NCBI GenBank assembly: GCA_963930775.1
Contig: OZ005698.1
Location: 434,001 to 498,000, forward strand
Direction: 5' to 3'
DNA from: Cliona cf. orientalis
Taxonomy: Eukaryota > Porifera > Demospongiae > Clionaida > Clionaidae
DNA: 64,000 nucleotides
Under the pieces are notes generated by a model. That model saw only the letters and a program-made list of their open reading frames with translations, did not search any database and was not told the origin of the DNA. Position numbers and translations under genes: made by a program. Positions 58,301 through 64,000 of the stretch are shown here, piece after piece; the first letter of the stretch is position 1, and the number at the start of each line of letters is the position of its first letter.

Positions 58301-60993
58301 TTTCTCGCTGCTATCCTGTGCTGGTTGTGTATTCTAGAGGGCGCAACAAGTACGAGGCAACTCTCCGTCCTCGTTGCGTCGTTTCCAGCGGCCGGGCACA
58401 TCACGCCGTCCGCCAATCTCGGCGAGGAGCTGGTACGGAGGGGTCACTCCGTCACTCTCTGCACGCTGGAAACGAAAGGCACCCAGATGGCGGAAAAGAG
58501 AGCCGAAATGGGCGGGATGACTTACTCGAGCGCCGGAAACGCTAGCTTCTCCGTCGCTCAAATGCAGGATGTATTCGTTGCAGCAGATAATATTTCGGAA
58601 AACATGAAGAGCTGGAGCAACATAAAGAAGGCCTTCAGTGAATCAATGAAGGTGCTGGACTGGACCCCAGAGGTTTCCAATAAGATAGGGAAACATCTCA
58701 ACCACGAAAATCTCACCGAGTACGATATGATCATTTCTACAGAGTACCTTGCACCAATGATGGCTTGCCTCAGCAGGAAGTGGAACGTCCCAGCAATGGT
58801 TTTGAGTACGACCCTGCAATATCAGAGCGAGCACATGCCCCCATGGGCATTCACCCCTCACTACATGTACAAGAGGGGGACACTCTTCACCTCCGACAAT
58901 CTGAACTTTTATCGAAGATTCCTGGCAACGCTTTTTAGACCACTAGTCAAATTCGCTCTAAACCTCGTACTGGTCAGATCAGTTGTTAACAATTTGGAAA
59001 TTGAATGCTCGGGTGTCCCCTACTCCTATCTGCGTTACTTTCCAGGCACCAACGCGCCACAGATTGTCCCTACCACCATTGGGTTTGAGTTTCCCCGCCT
59101 CATATCGTCTCTGACGCACTACGTTGGGCCAATTCTGAGCAAACAGCCACAAGAGATTCCTCCCGAGCTACAAGATTGGTTGGACAGTAAACCGAGGAGT
59201 AGCGTCATCTTGATCAGTATGGGGTCCCTGGCTCCCCTCACGAGAGCTCGTGGCAGAATTATAGTCGAATCGGTAAACTCTACGAACTACAGCGTTGTGT
59301 GGAGTCTGAGGGACAAGAATCGGTTCATCTTGGAAGGCATGGAGCTCGATAAAGAACGATTCTACGTATCCAAGTGGATCCCCCAAGCTGCCGTCTTGAA
59401 ACACCTATCGACGGGCATTGCTTTTCTTCATGGAGGGATGAATGGAATACACGAAGCAATATCGTACGGAGTGCCTATTATTGTGATGCCATTTTCTGCT
59501 GACCAAGGAGATATAGCGGCTAGGGTACACCATAGTGGGGTTGGGGTGCAGATACTGAAGGAATATTTGACCAAGGAGACACTGACAGCTGCCATACAGC
59601 ACATCCAAGAAGGTAAGACCTCTCATTAAATTTGTGATGCTCAGTAGACACTTTGTGGAGGCCCAAGCCACAGTGTTTACACCTGCGCATTAAATATCCC
59701 ATTCCAGACATAACCTATTTTGTGTGGTTCTGGCATCCTCCTGATCAGCTACACTTCTGTATAAAATGCTACTCATTTTGTTCTACACCAAGTGACTTAA
59801 ATAGTATGTGGGCCTCTTTGATCTGGAGTTCATGACACTGAGTGAAACAGTGGTGTCGCCAGGGGGGTGCATGTGGGTTCATTTTGCACCCAATCCATGC
59901 ACCTGTGCACCCATCCTATGCATGCATGTATAGTTTATTGTTTACCTATATACATGTATAGCCTGTCACAGTATGCATGTTTCACTACACTGTCATAGTC
60001 AGTAATGTAACATATCATGTATTATATTATCAGTACACTATCTACACAGCTAGTACCTAGGTTATTACATTATTAATAGTATTACATGTATAGTACACTT
60101 CCACTAGCTTTATATAATATGTATCCACCTGTGCAGTTACTTTTGATAACTTGCACCCAGTTAAACAATTGCCTAAAGACGCCACTGGACTGAAATTACT
60201 ATAATTTCACTGCTTTTATTAAAATTTAATTCTCTCTGTATTTGTATTTTATCATAGGCAAGTGCCGAGCTCAGCTGTCTCTACTGAGGAGGGTGTTTCG
60301 CGAGGCAGGTGGCGTTGATCGAGCAGCTGACCTCGTGGAGCACTACAGTGAGGTTGGCTATGATCACCTTGTCCCCGCCTACGCCAAGTACGACTGGAGC
60401 TGGGTGCAGTACCACAACGTCGATGTGCATGCCGTGATACTCCTGACTTTGGTCCTCACTGGCCTCGTCGTGGTGAAACTGTGTCAGTGTGTTTGCTGTA
60501 AATGCTGCTGTAAGGCTAAGACCAAAAAGTCAAAGGTGGATTAGAATTGTTGATTTTTGTCGGAAAGAGAATTGTGGTACTGTTACTGTCAGGTTCTAAT
60601 TATTATATTATCAACTCAACAGGTGGCATAAAAAATTTATTAATTTATTCAATCACTTCTTTATAGCTGCCATAACAGCCATTTTATCACTGGATTGCTT
60701 CATATTATCGACTGATTCTATGCTACAATCATTATCATACTACCACCTTTGTGCCACTTCTGACAGATTTGCTGTGACTACTACCCTCAAGCTATATTAT
60801 TATTATTATGGTTATGCAAAATTTCAATAATTTTGATCATTATCAGTGATTATTATGGTGTGATTTTGGCAGACATTAGATAGTCTTTCTTACCTCGATG
60901 AGTTTAGCAGCTCCATCAGTCATGGCAAGCGGGCAGGAGTAGAGTCCGGAAGAGGGAGCAAAGAGAAACAGTTTTGCCATCTGATGCAGACGA
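55305..60993 (-). CDS. AidB/ACDH-11-like acyl-CoA dehydrogenase (N-terminal exons not found)
   Basis: Exons 60894-60993, 57865-57982, 57654-57805, 57514-57588, 57359-57433, 57200-57297, 57023-57122, 56447-56680, 56124-56201, 55835-56045, 55615-55690, 55305-55446 give about 486 residues in frame. The family is shown by [37 protein letters not shown]-like [17 protein letters not shown]-type [27 protein letters not shown] and [17 protein letters not shown]. These place it with bacterial AidB and nematode ACDH-11, FAD-dependent flavoproteins of fatty-acid metabolism. About 140 N-terminal residues are missing; the first visible exon needs a 5' partner that I could not find before 64000. The 2.9 kb intron 57983-60893 contains a complete UGT gene on the other strand. 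The last exon shares sequence with a dispersed repeat. Confidence 0.85.
56755..56959. mobile_element. Possible MITE in an acyl-CoA dehydrogenase intron
   Basis: Weakly inverted ends (TACCGTAATTTGC and CGCGAATTATGGCAA) around an AT-rich, partly palindromic 205 bp. Boundaries are uncertain. Confidence 0.4.
58065..58165 (-). pseudogene. Relic copy of acyl-CoA dehydrogenase exons
   Basis: TTCATGCTGCAGTCGAGCCA and following bases repeat 57670-57736, then the match jumps to bases like 57911-57933 (GTCCAAAAGTGGGCGGGGTCA). It is a partial duplication of two adjacent exons with about 170 bp lost between, lying just beside the UGT gene. Confidence 0.8.
58283..60544 (+). CDS. UDP-glycosyltransferase (UGT/GT1 family), nested in an intron
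   Basis: Two exons, 58283-59612 and 60258-60544, encode 538 residues, the usual UGT length. There is a signal peptide ([12 protein letters not shown]), then [18 protein letters not shown] with the expected catalytic His, and the donor-sugar signature [11 protein letters not shown]...[23 protein letters not shown]...DQGDIAA. Near the C-terminus a membrane helix ([16 protein letters not shown]) is followed by a Cys/Lys tail ending KSKVD, which fits a KxKxx ER-retrieval signal. It should glycosylate small lipophilic molecules on the ER lumenal side, with the sugar donor not predictable. An in-frame GTG 9 nt upstream is not needed. It lies entirely within an intron of the acyl-CoA dehydrogenase gene. 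Confidence 0.93.
59613..60257 (+). other. UGT intron
   Basis: 645 bp intron with GTAAGA donor and TATCATAG acceptor. I see no gene or clear repeat in it. Confidence 0.7.
60545..60893. other. UGT 3' flank within the acyl-CoA dehydrogenase intron
   Basis: AT-rich, no gene seen. Confidence 0.6.
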
Positions 60994-61135
60994 CTGTGGG
61001 GATTAAAAAAAATTAGCATGTGTGTTCGCATAATAATAATATTATTTATCTAATTCTGAAACCTTAAAATGCATCATCATAAAAATAAATTATTAATCTT
61101 GAAGTGACAAAATATAATTTTAATCATGAAAAAAT

Positions 61136-62629
61136 TTACCACGGTACATAATGAAATCTTTTACAACTAAAAGTTGACACAGATGCATTAGGGTGGGTTC
61201 TATACTTCACGTTGAGATTCAGCTTACTGCCGCCATCGTCAATTGCTTTACAGTGAGAAAATCTCAGCAAAGAGAAACATAGGCAAGGCACACTGAACAA
61301 CCAGTCGTAGAAAGATCTTGACGCAGTAACATTTTCAAACAATAGGCACTTTTGCAGTCCATATCGACGAGAATGTTCAGCACTAGGTAGCTCAAAGTTC
61401 AAATCAGGGTGACCTTTAGGAATGGCTAGTCTTTGGTGGACCAGCCTTAGAGTCTGTTGATGAACTGTTGAACTTGAGCAAAGAAACGCTGAAATGACTC
61501 CAACTACAGGAAAGTCAATCAGTTGCTTTAATTCCATCTTCTTAAAATTTGGGTAGGTAAAGACATGAGAGAGAGAAGAGACCAAATCTAGTCCAAGTGA
61601 TCCACAGGTTGTTCGTTCAAAGGAAAGTGAGAGGAATTGTAGAGAAGTCTGGTGTTTGAGGATCTTGATCAATGGTGGAATGAATTCCTCACTTCCATGA
61701 AAGAGATGAAGACTGAGATATTTGATTTTTAAGAATAACAGCGGATCGGCGAGAATTGGAGCAATAGATGAAAGAGTCACTTCTGCCACTCTTCCCAAAT
61801 CCACCGTAGAGAGAGGTGAATACGAACTACTTGCCAAGCCAGAGATAATTCTCGTTACTGTGACAACATCACCCTGTATACGATCATTGAGAGTCACTTG
61901 CAATTCTTTCGTAGTCGGCGAGCATTCACAAAACATTCGCTCCAATTGATGCGATCTTGCACTGCTGCTACCAATGGCAATAAGGTTGTCACGTGATGAG
62001 ATAGAGGCATTCAAAACTCTCGGAAAGATGCCATACTTCGAGAGGGTTGGGTAAACTGAGTCAAAATTGTCCAGTGCTGGAGAGTAATTTGCTACACAGC
62101 AAGTCAGCAAGTCAATATTACCAATCAGAGATAGGGGGCTATTTTGTGCTACCCTCAGAACCCCCTCCTCCACTAGAGGTTCTGCCAAGCCATAAAGAAA
62201 CACTGAAATGGGGTAACGATACAAGTCACAACTCTGTGATGAATAGGCATGCCATTGATTGGTCACAAAGAGTTTTGAGTAGACGAAAGAGATGAAAGCA
62301 TCACGAGCAGTGGCACCAACGTTAACAGGCTCTTCTGATCCAGTTGCTCGTTTTATTTGTCTCAGCCAGGCCTTGTGAACGCCCTCCTCACGGTGCTGCA
62401 AAAATCTCTCCCAGATGGAGTCAGTATCTATCCCGCTGGCAACTGTAGTCTTGTCCAGCCATGCTAGGTGGACTGGGGCTACGTTCAGGAGAAGTGCGCG
62501 GCGCAGGTGCCTCGGTAGGCGGTCTAGCGTATCCTCTAGAGGGTAGTCGTTGAGGTGGGTGACGAGGTAGTATAAGCAGTGGTCTTGAAGACTGGGAAAC
62601 TCGAGCTCGCTCTCCTCCTCGGTGTCCAT
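61136..62629 (-). CDS. Intronless 497-residue protein with possible Elongin-BC box and leucine-rich region
   Basis: A single open frame beginning MDTEEESELEFPSLQDHCLY. Residues 13-22 (SLQDHCLYYL) fit the BC-box pattern [A/P/S/T]LxxxCxxx[hydrophobic], and LPRHLRRALL follows. This resembles the start of Elongin A, ZYG11/ZER1 and SOCS-type substrate receptors of Cul2/Cul5 ubiquitin ligases. The C-terminal half has irregular Leu-rich stretches (IKYLSLHLF, LQFLSLSF) compatible with degenerate leucine-rich repeats. Function as a ubiquitin-ligase receptor is inference; I do not recognise a specific orthologue. Confidence 0.7.
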   Translation of the reverse strand: MDTEEESELEFPSLQDHCLYYLVTHLNDYPLEDTLDRLPRHLRRALLLNVAPVHLAWLDKTTVASGIDTDSIWERFLQHREEGVHKAWLRQIKRATGSEEPVNVGATARDAFISFVYSKLFVTNQWHAYSSQSCDLYRYPISVFLYGLAEPLVEEGVLRVAQNSPLSLIGNIDLLTCCVANYSPALDNFDSVYPTLSKYGIFPRVLNASISSRDNLIAIGSSSARSHQLERMFCECSPTTKELQVTLNDRIQGDVVTVTRIISGLASSSYSPLSTVDLGRVAEVTLSSIAPILADPLLFLKIKYLSLHLFHGSEEFIPPLIKILKHQTSLQFLSLSFERTTCGSLGLDLVSSLSHVFTYPNFKKMELKQLIDFPVVGVISAFLCSSSTVHQQTLRLVHQRLAIPKGHPDLNFELPSAEHSRRYGLQKCLLFENVTASRSFYDWLFSVPCLCFSLLRFSHCKAIDDGGSKLNLNVKYRTHPNASVSTFSCKRFHYVPW

Positions 62630-63131
62630 TCTACAGATCTACTCGTACTCACTGATAAAGGGGTGGGGCGAGAATCTACAGATTTGACGACCTTTACCGT
62701 GTGTTCAACATTGAGTGTGCCTGGGGACGAGGCTACTTTTAATACCTGTACTCCTTGATTAGACTGCAGAGGCAAGGTGCATAATAAGAGAAATTCTTAT
62801 GCTTCTAAGTATTCTTTCATGTGCATACAACAGGAAACAAACATCCGGTAGCTCGGCCAATTATCAGCTAGCCAGTTGCTATGATATCTGCAGAGCTCTA
62901 TTTTCCACTCAAGCCATACAGGAATGCACATAATTGAATAAAGCCAACGGGTGTCAAGCAGTGAAAACTCAATGGCTTTCGGTGACAGGCAAATCTTTCT
63001 CAACGTACGTCACTAAGGGATGTACAATTACTACAAATTATTATTAATCTCGTTGAAGCATTATTAAAGCAGCTAAGAACTCTAGAAATACGCATGCTAA
63101 AGTTGCCTGTTTATAAATCTGTGATTCAGAG
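62630..63131. other. Divergent intergenic region
   Basis: 502 bp between opposite start codons. No gene, repeat or obvious promoter motif recognised. Confidence 0.6.
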
Positions 63132-64000
63132 ATGCGATTACTACTTGGTGCAGCTCTCATTGCCGCTGCAATCTTATTTCAATGTGTAAGGACACTGTTG
63201 TAATCACTCTGTGATTGAATAGTAAAACCCTCTGAAAAATCAAACGCCTCTAAAATCACTGAAATCACGTAGAAGAATTGATTTTTGTAAAGATTTTACT
63301 TTTCTTTGATGGATTATTGAATTTATGCATTGATTTTGGTGGTCTTTTTGCTATGAGTTACAAATAAGTATTATATCTTTTGCAGGGATATGCAGATTAC
63401 TGGTTCCACATTGGCACCTCCTTCTACAACAATCCCACCAACTCCCTCTCCAATGGCAGCTGCTGCAATACCAGCTGCCTTGACCACTCAATGGCCGCTC
63501 AGTGCTGCACCGAAGACAGTTGTAACTTAGCCACCCGTATCTGCATCAGGGAGGCAGATCAACCACACACACCAGAGGGAGAATGCACTAGAGGAGAGTT
63601 CACGTACCCATACCTGCCGGATGTCGTAAATTCAAGAAGTATGATCCCAGTTCGAGGTCCTCTGATCAATGTAAGATTATGTAGACTGCTAGCCGAACAA
63701 CCTAACTTATAAGCTAGTCTAATATCTGTTGCTATAGTAGGCTATATTTTTCTTCTTGGTGAAGTTATCGTGTAAAAGCGTTTGTTAATAGTACGAGACT
63801 ACTAAAAGTATGAATAGCAGCTAATAATAATTGTATACACTTCAACTCTTATGCATGCAGGCCGAGATTCAACTCCACATTAGAATCTCACACGTTCCTG
63901 AGGGCAGTCAGCTCGATTTCGCTCTACCCCTGTCCAATCCCGTCATCGATGAATTCTACTACGATGGCTCCGTAGCCGCCATCACTGATGTTATACCACT
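63132..64000 (+). CDS. 5' part of a Cys-rich secreted or membrane protein, possibly Delta/Jagged-like
   Basis: Exons 63132-63185 (signal peptide MRLLLGAALIAAAILFQC), 63386-63670 and 63861 to beyond 64000. The mature N-terminus has CCNTSCLD, QCCTEDSCNLATRICIREA and GECTRGEFTYPYLPD, a Cys spacing and order (CC..C then RxCxR.., then C-T-x-G) reminiscent of the MNNL domain of Notch ligands. Exon 3 continues with a beta-rich stretch (IRISHVPEGSQLDFALPL). The DSL domain that would settle the assignment lies outside the window, so this is a suggestion only. Confidence 0.6.

Noticed and set aside
1-64000. tRNA genes, CRISPR arrays, retroelement or virus-like coding regions
   Set aside because: No tRNA box pair, spaced repeat array, reverse transcriptase, integrase or capsid-like frame was recognised on either strand by eye; a dedicated scan was not possible.

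Overview
The window looks like a compact, intron-rich animal genome, most likely a sponge (Porifera, probably a demosponge). Three things point there. Housekeeping genes are clearly metazoan (TRAPPC11, POLR3D, GLE1, SUPT20H, SPPL3). Introns are short and genes lie 160-700 bp apart. There is also a locally expanded family of CARD-like death-fold genes of a kind I associate with sponges. The species cannot be named from the sequence. All gene models below were spliced by eye from GT-AG signals and reading-phase continuity, so exon edges are predictions.

Layout: (1) 1-4.3 kb, 3' part of a PPP-family phosphatase gene (+), convergent with TRAPPC11 (4.7-11.8 kb, -, 21 exons). (2) 12.1-15.7 kb, a trypsin-like serine protease fused to a coiled coil and a C-terminal death-fold-like region (+), divergent from TRAPPC11. 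(3) 16-35 kb, a tandem array of six related death-fold genes, all +, called here L1, F1, L2, F2, L3, F3. It is interrupted between L2 and F2 by a 3.96 kb piggyBac-like insertion (TTAA duplication, about 27 bp inverted ends) that carries an intact six-finger C2H2 zinc-finger gene and nested repeats. (4) 35.3-37.7 kb, POLR3D (-), head-to-head with GLE1 (+, 37.9-43.6 kb). (5) 44.3-45.8 kb, an intronless GH29 alpha-L-fucosidase (-), head-to-head with a ZNHIT3-like gene lacking the zinc finger (+). (6) 46.9-52.0 kb, SUPT20H (-), head-to-head with SPPL3 (+, 52.2-55.1 kb). (7) 55.3-61.0 kb, an AidB/ACDH-11-like acyl-CoA dehydrogenase (-) whose large intron holds a UDP-glycosyltransferase gene (+). 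(8) 61.1-62.6 kb, an intronless protein with a possible Elongin-BC box (-), then the 5' end of a cysteine-rich secreted protein (+).

The death-fold array is the most unusual part. F1 and F2 are near-identical short genes encoding little more than a CARD-like domain; compared with full-length F3 they lost the central core. Their third exon ends in a strong-looking GC donor (AG|GCAAGT) whose phase matches the second exon of the following L gene, so F-L chimeric transcripts are possible. This could rescue L2, whose own CARD exon is broken. Each F gene is preceded by about 50 bp that is a fragment of the last POLR3D coding exon, which marks the breakpoint of the tandem duplication. All six genes share a GCATGCGC-type block 66-79 nt upstream of the start codon. 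With the neighbouring protease/death-fold gene this may be a local cell-death or innate-immunity cluster; that functional statement is inference.

Many introns carry palindromic MITE-like elements and CT-rich microsatellites that abut splice acceptors. No tRNA, CRISPR array or virus-like element was recognised.
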